Shown one piece after another: positions 1 to 8,022 of a DNA stretch of 64,000 nucleotides. Made by a program: the position numbers and the translations under genes. The stretch spans positions 3,368,873 to 3,432,872 of the forward strand of contig NZ_CP025198.1 in assembly GCF_003325455.1 (NCBI RefSeq), written 5' to 3'. The DNA comes from Acidipropionibacterium virtanenii (GTDB lineage Bacteria > Actinomycetota > Actinomycetes > Propionibacteriales > Propionibacteriaceae). The notes under the pieces were generated by a model that worked only from the letters and a program-made list of their open reading frames with translations, was not told the origin of the DNA and ran no database searches. Within the stretch, counting starts at the first letter, position 1. Each line of letters opens with the position of its first letter.

Positions 1-1121
1 CCCCGCTGCGTCGACCCGTACTCCAGTGTCCCGTGCAGAGCGGCCACCCTCTCCGACAGGCCAAGAAGCCCCACCCCGGCGCCGGACGGTCGCCCTTCCT
101 GAGGGGGGGTCCATTCATTCTCCACGACGATGCTCAGGTGCGAGTCGCCGGCCATGGCGAGCACCACCCGGACGGGGGCTCCAGGCGCGTGCTTCCCCGC
201 ATTGGTGAGGCCCTCCTGGACGATCCGGTATGCCGCGATCCCGCATTGGGAACCGGCCCGGCCGAGATCCACCCCATCGGCGCTGAACCCGATATCGCCC
301 CCGGTGTGGCGGACCCGATCGACGAGTTCCGGCACGTCGCTCAGACGGGCAGCCGGTGCTCTGGCAGGATCCTCCGGCTCCTCCCGCAGGGCCCGGATCG
401 CGGTGCGAAGCTCGTCGAGTCCGTCGTGGACCGTCTCGCGTATCACTCGTGCCGAGGAGGCTATCTCTTCCGGTCGTGCGTCCGGCCGCATCTCCAGTGC
501 GCCGGCGTGGATACCGAGCACCGCGAATCTGTGCGACAGGACATCATGCATGTCGCGGGCGATCCTGCGCCTCTCCGCGGCCCGAGCCCGGTCGACCGCC
601 GCGATCCGCTCCTCATCGGCCCGGTCCAATCGGTCGACAAGGGTCGCCAGGAGCTGGCGACGGGTCCTCAGGTACATCCCCCATCCGGTGAATGACAGGG
701 TCAGCACAAGGGTGACGAGGATCCAGGGGCCTGTCGAGGATGCAGGGTTGCCGTACAGCATGAGGTTGGGCCAGGCCGCCATGGAGAACAGCACCGACAG
801 GGCGATGGCCCACGGCGCCCGTCGATATTCCGCGACGGTGAAGACAGCCACCATGACCAACCCACTTATGAATGTAGTGAATGTCGACACCACCAAGACA
901 TAGAACGCGAAACATAGAGGATATCGACGTCGCCACCACATGAGCACGAATCCGATGACGGCCAACCCTGCATCAATGATATTCAGAAACCTTGGATATC
1001 GAGCCAGACCGGACGAAAGGGATCCCGCGACGACGACGCCGAATATCAGGGCCAGCACCGTCATCACCACGTTAGAGGCCGCATCGCGCGCACGCGATCG
1101 CGCCACCGGAGACTGCCTCAT
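1..1121 (-). CDS. Two-component sensor histidine kinase, NarL/DesK type (3' end beyond window)
   Basis: About 373 codons are visible, reading from the ATG at 1121 off the left edge. The first ~150 residues contain hydrophobic segments (about 17-38, 46-62, 68-95, 104-122, 130-148), followed by a short coiled linker. The HisKA_3 box reads ARDMHDVLSHR with phosphoacceptor His near residue 192, the N-box reads QEGLTNAGKHA near 302-312 and a G-box-like GVGLLGLSERV lies near 349-359. This layout is typical of NarL/LiaS/DesK kinases, which usually pair with a LuxR-type response regulator encoded directly downstream; that gene would lie outside the window. The start is preceded by GGAG. The C-terminal end of the ATPase domain is cut by the window edge. 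Ligand unknown. Confidence 0.9.
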   Translation of the reverse strand, partial: MRQSPVARSRARDAASNVVMTVLALIFGVVVAGSLSSGLARYPRFLNIIDAGLAVIGFVLMWWRRRYPLCFAFYVLVVSTFTTFISGLVMVAVFTVAEYRRAPWAIALSVLFSMAAWPNLMLYGNPASSTGPWILVTLVLTLSFTGWGMYLRTRRQLLATLVDRLDRADEERIAAVDRARAAERRRIARDMHDVLSHRFAVLGIHAGALEMRPDARPEEIASSARVIRETVHDGLDELRTAIRALREEPEDPARAPAARLSDVPELVDRVRHTGGDIGFSADGVDLGRAGSQCGIAAYRIVQEGLTNAGKHAPGAPVRVVLAMAGDSHLSIVVENEWTPPQEGRPSGAGVGLLGLSERVAALHGTLEYGSTQR

Positions 1122-1184
1122 ACTCCTCCAGCATACCAATGCCGTGCAGTCGATCCACCCGGATCGGCGGACCCTGTCAAACCC

Positions 1185-1229
1185 CATACCAAGGTATGAG
1201 TGAACACGTCCGAAAGTATGGGTGAACAC
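1185..1229. promoter_or_regulatory. Palindrome and 22-bp-spaced direct repeats between divergent genes
   Basis: A 14-bp palindrome CATACCAAGGTATG (1185-1198) overlaps the first of two direct repeats, GTATGAGTGAACAC (1194-1207) and GTATGGGTGAACAC (1216-1229). Their starts are 22 bp apart, two helical turns, which is the geometry expected for a dimeric response regulator. They lie between the sensor kinase and the PH-like gene. Regulation of both by the kinase's unseen partner is an inference. Confidence 0.45.
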
Positions 1230-1306
1230 ACACCGATGACGAATATGAACCCATTCCGGATCGGGCCACACTGTGAGGTATTCGCATTCAATGACAGGAG
1301 AGAACC

Positions 1307-1684
1307 ATGACTCGCAGTGCTGAATATGTGGGAGCCTACGCAACCGAGCTCGAAGCCGCGACCGCCGGTGACAGGGCGGCCGGCGGGATCAGCCAGAAGG
1401 TGCTGTTCCGTCACCGGGGGACCGTTGAGCTGACTACCGACCGCCTGGTGCTGAACGACTGGTCCGACGGGCCCTTGAGACTCCCCCGATCCGCGGTCAT
1501 CGGGCTCGCACGCACCTACACGGATTTGTACGGTCGATTCGTCGGCGGCCTGCTGGACGCGGGAAAACCCCTGATCGTGGACACGACCGAGGGCCGGATC
1601 TACCTGCTGATCGACCACAAGGGGTTCATGGAGACCAACCGGAACAAGGCCTGGGAGGAGGCCATCCGGGAATGGTTGGCCTGA
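1307..1684 (+). CDS. Small PH-like (bacterial PH/GRAM-type) hypothetical protein
   Basis: A 125-residue soluble protein with no signal peptide or membrane segment. Residues ~32-110 alternate short beta-like strands (FRHRGTVELT, RLVLNDW, LRLPRSAVIGL, IYLLIDHK) and end in a helix rich in W, E and R, the pattern of bacterial PH/GRAM-like domains that sit beside membrane transporters or kinases. The ATG follows a good AGGAG ribosome site. It is divergent from the sensor kinase across a repeat-containing intergenic region, so co-regulation is plausible. Family assignment rests on fold-like pattern only and a specific function cannot be given. Confidence 0.6.
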   Translation: MTRSAEYVGAYATELEAATAGDRAAGGISQKVLFRHRGTVELTTDRLVLNDWSDGPLRLPRSAVIGLARTYTDLYGRFVGGLLDAGKPLIVDTTEGRIYLLIDHKGFMETNRNKAWEEAIREWLA

Positions 1685-1760
1685 GCTGTCGGGTTAACCC
1701 CACCACGGTTCACCTGACAGCTTCAATGGCAGGGCCACGCATCGGCGGTTGGCTTCAGGT

Positions 1761-4061
1761 ATGAGCCCGATCACCCCGCAGATCACCGTCGCGCTGGCCG
1801 TCCTGATGGCCGTGCTGGGCTCCTTCGGCCTGGCGGCGGGCTCGGTCGTGCAGCACAGCGCGGTTGTCCGACACAGCTCGGTCACATCAGGGCGGCCCGG
1901 CACGGGCTCGATGACCCTGCGCCAGATCACCTCCTTGCTCACCGATCGCCGCTGGCTGGCGGGGATGGCGATCATCGTCACCGGTACCCTGCTCAACGTC
2001 GCGGCCATCTTCTTGGCGCCGGTCTCAGTGGTTCAGCCGGTCGGGGTGCTGGCCGTCGTGTGGTCGGTGCTGCTGGCCGCACGCATCGACGGCTCCCGCC
2101 ACCGTCCCCGTCCCCCTCGCACTCGAAAAGCCGTCTGGGCGGCGATCCTGGTCACCATCGCCGGACTGGCCGGATTCACGGCGCTGTCGGCCGGCCACGC
2201 GGGCCCGCCGCAGGCCCCCGATCTGGGCCGCGCCGGCGTCATCGCCATGGTGGCCGCCATCGTCGGGCTGGTCCTGGCGGCGTCGCACCGGCTGGCCCGG
2301 CCCCGCGACCGGGCCCTGCTGCTGGCCACCTCCGGGGCCGTCCTCTACGGCGTCACCGCCGCCCTGGTGAAGCTCGTCTCCACCCTGCTGGCCGGCGGGC
2401 AGGCGATCATCTCGGCCCCGGTGCTGCTCACCACGGCGGGCATCGTCGCGGCCGCCCTGATCGGCGGGTTCATCGTCCAGCAGGCCTACGCGGCCGGCCG
2501 GGCCGAGGTGACCGTCGGGGCGCTGACCACCATCGATCCGATCGTCGCGGTCGTCTTCGGGATGGTCGCCCTGGGCGAGGGGGCCGACGCCGGGGCCCCG
2601 GTCATCGCGGCCATGGCCGCCTGCGGTGCCGTCGCGGCCCTCGGCATCGCCTCCCTCTCCCGGTTTCAGACACCACGGCCTCAGACATCCCGATCTCGCA
2701 TCGCAACCACGACACCCACGATCACCCCGGAGGCATCCATGACCCCCCATGTTCGGCGCGACGACCTCAGCGTCGCCGTCGTCTCCGACTACTCCCTGGC
2801 CCACCTGGGCGGCGCCGAGAACGCCTACGCCGACCAGGTCCGCTCCCTGGCCACCGTGGCCCGCGTGCTGGCGGTCAACCCACCCAGCAGGCGACTCGAC
2901 CGGCTCGGGGAGCGCGACGGCGTCACCGCCATGCCGGTCAGAGCCGCGCTCACCCTCCCCGGCCTGGGCCTGCCGGTGATCCGCAACACCGCAGGCCTGC
3001 GCGCCCGGCTGCGCCAGGCCTTCACCGCCCACGGCGTCGACGTCGTCCACGTCCACTCCGAGTTCGGTCTGGCCGCTGCCGCCGTCCAGACGGCCCAGGA
3101 GCTGGGCATCCCGACCGTCGCGACCGTCCACACCTTCTTCTGGCAGACCCGGGCGCCGGTGCAGCGGATCCTGGTCGGCGTCGTCCCGCGGTTCCACCGC
3201 ATGGTCACCGGCCTGGAACCCTCCGCGGAGATTCTTGCGGAGCGCCCCGGGGACTCCGCCCTGCGCAATATGACCCTGACCCTGGCCCGCCGGGTCGACC
3301 GGGTGGCCTCACCCTCTGCGCACCAGGCGGCCAGACTGCGCAAGTCCGACCTGCCACGTATCGACGTCGTGCCCAACTCGGCTCCCGCAAACCCGGATGC
3401 TGCGCCTCTGACAAGGGTCGACGGCCCGCTGCGCGTGCTGTGGATCGGACGCTTCGCCCCGGAGAAGCGGGTCGTGCCCTTCGTCGAGGCGGCGCTGACC
3501 GCCTTGGACGCCGTCGGGCCCGACAACCTGCGGGTCGACCTCATCGGCACCGGCCCGCAGTTCTGCCGGGTGGCGCGGATGATCGACGCCAGGCCCGGGA
3601 TCCACCTGACCGGCGCCCTGCCGAACGAACTCATCGGCACCCATCTGAGACGCAGCCATGTCACCGTGCTCAGTTCGATCGGCTGGGACAACCAGCCGAT
3701 GACGATCGCCGAGTCCGTGACCGCGCTGCGCGGCGTCATCTGGTGCGATCCGGCCCTCACCGAGGGGCTGGTCGCCGCCGAAGGCCTGCCCGGCGCCGGG
3801 ATTCCAGCCTTCGGCGGGCAGGTCCTCGGCAGGCAGATCGCCGACAAGCAGGACGCCGACCTGGCGAGCACTCTCGCCGCGCTGGCGCTGTCCCCGGGCC
3901 CGGTCATCGAGGCCTCCCGCCGGGCCCTGGCCGCCCGTCAACTGTTCACCGCAGACCACTTCACCGCATCCGTCCTGGACGTCTACCGCCGGGCAGGCGT
4001 CCACGACCGGGCGGGATCACGACACATCACGAGCCCGGCTGAGTTGGAGAACGCATCGTGA
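1761..4061 (+). CDS. EamA-type DMT transporter fused to GT4-like glycosyltransferase
   Basis: One uninterrupted frame of 766 residues joins two normally separate proteins. Residues ~1-300 form about nine to ten hydrophobic segments with an internal repeat, as in EamA/DMT-family permeases. A Ser/Thr/Pro-rich linker (~301-326) follows. From residue 327 the chain reads as a GT-B glycosyltransferase: an N-terminal Rossmann half with GGAENAYADQV, then the GT4 half with WIGRFAPEKR near 560 and a donor-site region AESVTAL. The internal ATG at 2739 has a strong GGAGG site, so the transferase may also be made alone. ATG 1761 is chosen over an in-frame TTG at 1749. The stop overlaps the next glycosyltransferase start, implying translational coupling. 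Likely role: cell-envelope glycan or glycolipid assembly, with the permease half moving an unidentified substrate (inference). Confidence 0.75.
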   Translation: MSPITPQITVALAVLMAVLGSFGLAAGSVVQHSAVVRHSSVTSGRPGTGSMTLRQITSLLTDRRWLAGMAIIVTGTLLNVAAIFLAPVSVVQPVGVLAVVWSVLLAARIDGSRHRPRPPRTRKAVWAAILVTIAGLAGFTALSAGHAGPPQAPDLGRAGVIAMVAAIVGLVLAASHRLARPRDRALLLATSGAVLYGVTAALVKLVSTLLAGGQAIISAPVLLTTAGIVAAALIGGFIVQQAYAAGRAEVTVGALTTIDPIVAVVFGMVALGEGADAGAPVIAAMAACGAVAALGIASLSRFQTPRPQTSRSRIATTTPTITPEASMTPHVRRDDLSVAVVSDYSLAHLGGAENAYADQVRSLATVARVLAVNPPSRRLDRLGERDGVTAMPVRAALTLPGLGLPVIRNTAGLRARLRQAFTAHGVDVVHVHSEFGLAAAAVQTAQELGIPTVATVHTFFWQTRAPVQRILVGVVPRFHRMVTGLEPSAEILAERPGDSALRNMTLTLARRVDRVASPSAHQAARLRKSDLPRIDVVPNSAPANPDAAPLTRVDGPLRVLWIGRFAPEKRVVPFVEAALTALDAVGPDNLRVDLIGTGPQFCRVARMIDARPGIHLTGALPNELIGTHLRRSHVTVLSSIGWDNQPMTIAESVTALRGVIWCDPALTEGLVAAEGLPGAGIPAFGGQVLGRQIADKQDADLASTLAALALSPGPVIEASRRALAARQLFTADHFTASVLDVYRRAGVHDRAGSRHITSPAELENAS
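2729..2741 (+). promoter_or_regulatory. Internal ribosome-binding site and ATG within the fused ORF
   Basis: GGAGG (2729-2733) lies five bases before an in-frame ATG (2739-2741), exactly where the glycosyltransferase domain begins. It could allow production of a separate ~440-residue glycosyltransferase, or it may be the relic of two genes that became fused when a stop codon was lost. Confidence 0.5.
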
Positions 4062-5335
4062 GGATCCTCATCGGAACCGACACCTACCCACCCACCGTCA
4101 ACGGCGCCGCCCAGTTCACCCGGCGGCTGGCCCACGGGCTGGCGGCGCGCGGGCACCAGATCCATCTGGCCTGCCCCTCCCCGACCGGCGCCCCCGGCAG
4201 GATGATCGACGAGGCAGGCGTCGTCGTCCACCGGTTCCGCTCCTTCCGCTACGCCGGCTACCAGGACTTCCCGGTGGCCCTGCCGGCCGGTCTGCGCGCC
4301 ACGGCGGGCCAGCTCCTGGACGACGCCGGGCCGGACGCCGTGCACGTCCAGAGCGGCTTCTTCCTGGGCCGCGCGCTGCTCGTCGAGGCCCGGCGGCGCG
4401 GCATCGGGATCGTGGCCACCAACCACCTCATGCCCGCCAACGTGCTGGACCACCTGCCCTGCCCCCAGGCGCTGCGCCCGGCGATGGCCACGGCGCTGTG
4501 GCGCGATCTGAGGCGGGTCTATCTCCAGGCCGACGCCGTCACCTCGCCCACGCGGCGGGCGGTCGATCTCATGTACGCCAACACCGGGATCGACGGGCTG
4601 GCGGTCTCCAACGGGATCGATCTCGACCGCTACCGCCGCATCCCCCGGGTCATGTCGGGCGGCCCGGTGGTGCTCTTCGTGGGGCGGCTGGATCCGGAGA
4701 AGCATCTGGAGGACGCCATCACCGCGATGGCGCTGCTGCCCGACGACGTGCCCGGACGCCTGGAGATCGTCGGCGCCGGATCGGCGCGCGCCGGCTGGGA
4801 GCGGCTGGCCGGCGACCTGGATCTGGACCCCGACCGGGTGAGGTTCCTCGGCAAGCTGCCGGACGACGAGCTGCTCGAGGCCTACGGCCGGGCGAGCGTG
4901 TTCGCCATGCCCGGCACCGCGGAGTTGCAGTCCCTGGTGACTCTGGAGGCGATGGCCACCGGGATGCCGGTGGTGGCCGCCGACGCGATGGCGCTGCCCC
5001 ATCTGGTCCATGACGGCGAGAACGGCTTCCTGTACCGGCCCGGTGACGCGACAGCCCTGGCCGGACGGCTCGCCACCCTGCTGGGCGATGCGGGGCTGCG
5101 CCACAGGATGGCCGAGGAGGGACGCCGGATCGTCGCGCCGCACGGGATCGAGCACACCCTGGACACCTTCGAGGGGCTGTACCGGCAGGTCCGTCGTCTC
5201 ACCCCGCTGTCCTCCCGGACGACGGGCCGGCAGCCTGCGGGACGGGTTGCGGACCGTCAAGCTTCTGACCGTCCGAGCCGCCCGGCCGCCATGGCGGAGC
5301 TCATCGCCATGCCGCCAGCGGTCTCCGCGAGGTGA
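4058..5335 (+). CDS. GT4-family glycosyltransferase
   Basis: A 425-residue GT-B enzyme. The N-terminal domain starts RILIGTDTYPPTVNGAA, typical of GT4 mannosyl/glucosyltransferases acting on lipid or carotenoid acceptors (PimB, SqdX-like). The C-terminal donor domain has VLFVGRLDPEKHL near residue 205 and the EX7E motif in AELQSLVTLEAMATGMPVVA near 288-307. No signal peptide or membrane segment is seen; it is probably peripheral on the inner membrane face. The GTG start overlaps the TGA of the upstream fused transporter-glycosyltransferase (GTGA), a sign of coupled translation and a common pathway. Its 3' end overlaps the convergent pseudouridine synthase by 35 bases. Exact acceptor unknown; mannolipid or envelope polysaccharide synthesis is the best guess. 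Confidence 0.85.
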   Translation: MRILIGTDTYPPTVNGAAQFTRRLAHGLAARGHQIHLACPSPTGAPGRMIDEAGVVVHRFRSFRYAGYQDFPVALPAGLRATAGQLLDDAGPDAVHVQSGFFLGRALLVEARRRGIGIVATNHLMPANVLDHLPCPQALRPAMATALWRDLRRVYLQADAVTSPTRRAVDLMYANTGIDGLAVSNGIDLDRYRRIPRVMSGGPVVLFVGRLDPEKHLEDAITAMALLPDDVPGRLEIVGAGSARAGWERLAGDLDLDPDRVRFLGKLPDDELLEAYGRASVFAMPGTAELQSLVTLEAMATGMPVVAADAMALPHLVHDGENGFLYRPGDATALAGRLATLLGDAGLRHRMAEEGRRIVAPHGIEHTLDTFEGLYRQVRRLTPLSSRTTGRQPAGRVADRQASDRPSRPAAMAELIAMPPAVSAR

Positions 5336-6272
5336 ACACCCGCTCGGTGCCGTCGACCGGATCGATGAAGGACATCCGGTGGGCCTGGAGCTGGAGCGGA
5401 TGCGAGAAATCGTCCAGGGCGACGTCGAGCAGGTCGGGGTAGAAGGGGTCGTTGAGGATCGGGGCGCCGAGCCGGGCGAAGTGCAGCCGGATCTGGTGGG
5501 TCTTGCCGGTGAGCGGCTCGGCCTCGTAGAGTCCCAGCTCCCGCCCGCCGGCCCTCCGGCGGCCCAGGAGCCGGATCCGGGTCCGGGCATTCGGTTCGGC
5601 GCCGTCGACCTCCCGGGCCTGGAGCACCCCGCGCTCCTTGACGATGTGACTGGAGACCTCGACACCTCCGGCCGGCAGATCCAGAACCGGCGCGACCACG
5701 CGATAGGTCTTGTGGACGCCGCGATGCTCGAAGAGCTCCTGGTAGGGGCGGCGCCAGCGGCGCTGGCAGGTGAGCAGCAGCACCCCGGAGGTGACCCGGT
5801 CGAGACGGTGGGCGACGGTGAGCTCCGGCATACCCAGCTGCATGCGCAGCTTCACCACCACCGATTCCAGGACATGGGCGCCGCGCGGGATCGAGGACAG
5901 GAAGTGCGGCTTGTCGGCCACCAGAATCCGGTCGTCGCGGTACAGGATGCCGATCGGGAAGGGCACCGGGGTCTCGGTCGGCAGGTCGCGATGGAAGTAC
6001 ACGAAGGTCTGGGCCGTGAAGGGGGTCGACGCCGTGACCGCACGCCCGTCCACATCGACGAAGAGGCCCTCGGCCAGCATCTCGTCGATCCGCGCCGCAC
6101 CGATCCGCGGCAGCTTCCACACCAGGAAGTCGCGCATCACGGCCCAGGGCGCACCGGCACGGGGATCCGGCCCCAGATCTGCCGCCAGGCGCCGGCACTC
6201 CCCCTGGTCGGGGGTGCGCACCCAGGCCGATTCCAGCCCGTGGCGCTGAGGCAGGGGGGAGCGTGGTGGCAC
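5301..6272 (-). CDS. RluA-family RNA pseudouridine synthase
   Basis: A 323-residue enzyme that isomerises uridine to pseudouridine in rRNA or tRNA. The signature HRLDRVTSGVLLL near residue 156 contains the catalytic Asp. The downstream GKTHQIRLHFARLGAPILND motif near 262-281 is also diagnostic of RluA/RluC/RluD. An N-terminal region (~1-90) resembles the extension of actinobacterial RluA-like proteins, and the YRDDRILVADKP strand leads into the catalytic domain. It runs convergent to the glycosyltransferase with a short 3' overlap. Which RNA position it modifies cannot be told from sequence alone. Confidence 0.9.
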   Translation of the reverse strand: MPPRSPLPQRHGLESAWVRTPDQGECRRLAADLGPDPRAGAPWAVMRDFLVWKLPRIGAARIDEMLAEGLFVDVDGRAVTASTPFTAQTFVYFHRDLPTETPVPFPIGILYRDDRILVADKPHFLSSIPRGAHVLESVVVKLRMQLGMPELTVAHRLDRVTSGVLLLTCQRRWRRPYQELFEHRGVHKTYRVVAPVLDLPAGGVEVSSHIVKERGVLQAREVDGAEPNARTRIRLLGRRRAGGRELGLYEAEPLTGKTHQIRLHFARLGAPILNDPFYPDLLDVALDDFSHPLQLQAHRMSFIDPVDGTERVFTSRRPLAAWR

Positions 6273-6427
6273 GCAGCAGAATCTATCCGAGTCCTCGCCT
6301 CACTCCGCTGACCGCCCGGATCTGCAGGATCCGGACCGGCGACTCGCGCACGATCGCCTCCCGGTCCTTGGGGCCCCGCGCTCGGTCCTCTAGGATCAGG
6401 TGGTCCCCCACCGGAGAGGTTTGGTGC

Positions 6428-6754
6428 ATGAGCCAGGTCATCGAGGTCACAGACGCCACATTCGAATCGCTGGTCGTCAACTCCCCGACGCCCGTGCTGG
6501 TCGACTACTGGGCCGACTGGTGCGCGCCGTGCAAGCAGCTCTCCCCCGTCATCGACGAGCTGTCCGCCGCCTACGGGGACCGCGTCACCTTCGCGAAGGT
6601 CGACACCAACGTCAACCAGGCGATCGCCGCGGACCAGGCGATACTGTCCCTGCCGACCATCCAGGTGTGGCGGGACGGCCGGGTCGTGAGATCCCTTCAG
6701 GGCGGGACGTCCCGCAGGGCTCTGGCCCGCGTCCTCGATGAGTGTGCGGGATGA
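6428..6754 (+). CDS. trxA: Thioredoxin
   Basis: A 108-residue single-domain thioredoxin with the redox centre ADWCAPCK near residues 28-35 and the conserved cis-proline in SLPTIQVWRDG near 72-82. It reduces protein disulfides in the cytoplasm, normally with thioredoxin reductase and NADPH. The WCAPC active site (rather than WCGPC) is a common actinobacterial variant. The ATG at 6428 is chosen because it begins the canonical SQVIEVTDATFE strand; a longer in-frame extension upstream has no thioredoxin similarity. Its stop overlaps the next gene's start (ATGA), so the downstream membrane protein is probably co-translated. Confidence 0.93.
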   Translation: MSQVIEVTDATFESLVVNSPTPVLVDYWADWCAPCKQLSPVIDELSAAYGDRVTFAKVDTNVNQAIAADQAILSLPTIQVWRDGRVVRSLQGGTSRRALARVLDECAG

Positions 6755-7404
6755 ACGACAGACAGCGCCCCGACCGCGGAAGGCGGTTCGCCGAGGAGCC
6801 CGAGGACATCACCGCAGGTGCGGGCGGTCCGCCCGAGAATTCCGATTCGCGGCGACGACGTCCGAGCCGCGCGGCCGAGCCCGATTCCAGTTCGGGGCCG
6901 TCACGGCGAGCCCTGCTGATCGGCACCTTCGTGGTGGTCCTGGTGGTCGTCGTGGCCGGCATCGCCGCCTATTTCATCAACTCCAGCCAGCCGACCACCC
7001 CGACGACGCGGCCCTCGTCGACCTGGGAGCTGGCCCTCCCCGTCCAGGTCGGCAATTACACCCGTGATCCGAACTCGGCCAGCAGCCCCTCGGCCGGCAG
7101 CGGGCGCACGACCGTCTCGGCCACCTATGCCAAGGACGGCAAGGACGCCGTCGTCATCCTGATGACCCGCCCCGAGAGCGATCTCAAGCAGTTCATGAAG
7201 GACGCCGCCATGAATGCGGTGACCGAACAGGAACTCTCCAAGGGATCGGGCACCGCCCAGTGCGGCACCAGTTCCGACAACAACTACACCGGCTGCGTGG
7301 TGCTCAGGGACGACACGGCGGTCCTCGTGATGGGCCTCCTCGACCAGTCCCGCCAGGACCTCGCCGATCTGGCCTGGACCACCGGCGAGGAAGCGGCGTC
7401 ATAG
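6751..7404 (+). CDS. Single-pass membrane protein of unknown function
   Basis: A 217-residue protein with a charged, Arg/Glu/Pro-rich cytoplasmic N-terminus (~1-50), one strong membrane helix (LLIGTFVVVLVVVVAGIAAY, about 54-74), a Thr/Pro/Ser linker and an extracytoplasmic domain of ~130 residues. The domain has two cysteines (AQCGTSS and TGCVVL) that may form a disulfide. The start overlaps the trxA stop as ATGA, supporting ATG 6751 over a GTG nine bases upstream. Being translationally coupled to thioredoxin hints at a redox or envelope role, but no family is recognised and no function is claimed. Confidence 0.7.
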   Translation: MNDRQRPDRGRRFAEEPEDITAGAGGPPENSDSRRRRPSRAAEPDSSSGPSRRALLIGTFVVVLVVVVAGIAAYFINSSQPTTPTTRPSSTWELALPVQVGNYTRDPNSASSPSAGSGRTTVSATYAKDGKDAVVILMTRPESDLKQFMKDAAMNAVTEQELSKGSGTAQCGTSSDNNYTGCVVLRDDTAVLVMGLLDQSRQDLADLAWTTGEEAAS

Positions 7405-7557
7405 CGAGGGGACGTCGCGCCGCCCCCTGTATGGCGTTCCGTCTGCCCGGGGCGCACAATGGGGGAGTTGCCCGAGCTGCGGGCGGCCGGAGATCATCTT
7501 CCTGACCGGGAGAAGTGTCAGCGTCATTCCGGGCACAGGTCCGGGGAAACAGAGGCC

Positions 7558-7998
7558 ATGATGCCGTCAGCCACCAAGAAGGTGACCGTCACCCGCAGGT
7601 CCACCGGGCGTTATCTCGCCACGAACGCCCGCGGTGGGCAGATCCGCTTCGGAACGGGTGCCGACGAGGAGTTCTCCCCCGTGGAGCTGCTTCTGGCCGC
7701 GATCGGCGGATGCTCCTCGGTGGACGTCGACCAGGTCACCAGCCGCCGCACCGATCCCGAGCAGTTCGACGTCACGGTCACCGGCCAGAGGATCATCGAT
7801 GCGGATGGCGCCTCCCGCCTCGATCCGGTGGGCCTGGACTTCGCCGTCCACTTCCCCGACACCGAGGAGGGCCGCGAGGCCGCCGGCCTGGTCGAGCGTC
7901 TGGTGAAGCTCTCCCGCGACAAGACCTGCACGGTCTCGCGCACCATCGAGTCCGCCACCCCGGTCGTCTTCAAGGCCGACGGCGAGCCCCTCGACTGA
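7558..7998 (+). CDS. OsmC/Ohr-family peroxiredoxin-like protein
   Basis: A 146-residue OsmC-family protein. The two reactive cysteines expected for organic-hydroperoxide reduction are present: AIGGCSSVDVDQV near residue 57 and SRDKTCTVSRTI near residue 123. The EEFSPVELLLAAIGGC helix is the family signature. Members reduce organic peroxides using lipoyl or other thiols. The YhfA/OsmC subgroup is closer than Ohr by length and by the VDVDQV stretch. Start is ambiguous between adjacent ATGs at 7558 and 7561; AGAGG lies just before. It stands alone, with 150 bases of apparently empty sequence upstream. Confidence 0.88.
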   Translation: MMPSATKKVTVTRRSTGRYLATNARGGQIRFGTGADEEFSPVELLLAAIGGCSSVDVDQVTSRRTDPEQFDVTVTGQRIIDADGASRLDPVGLDFAVHFPDTEEGREAAGLVERLVKLSRDKTCTVSRTIESATPVVFKADGEPLD

Positions 7999-8022
7999 CG
8001 TCCAGGCCTTCCCGGCCGGCGT

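Noticed and set aside
2060..4042. 660-codon frame overlapping the fused transporter-glycosyltransferase
   Set aside because: Arg/Pro/Gly-rich product without hydrophobic helices or motifs; the alternative frame carries clear family signatures.
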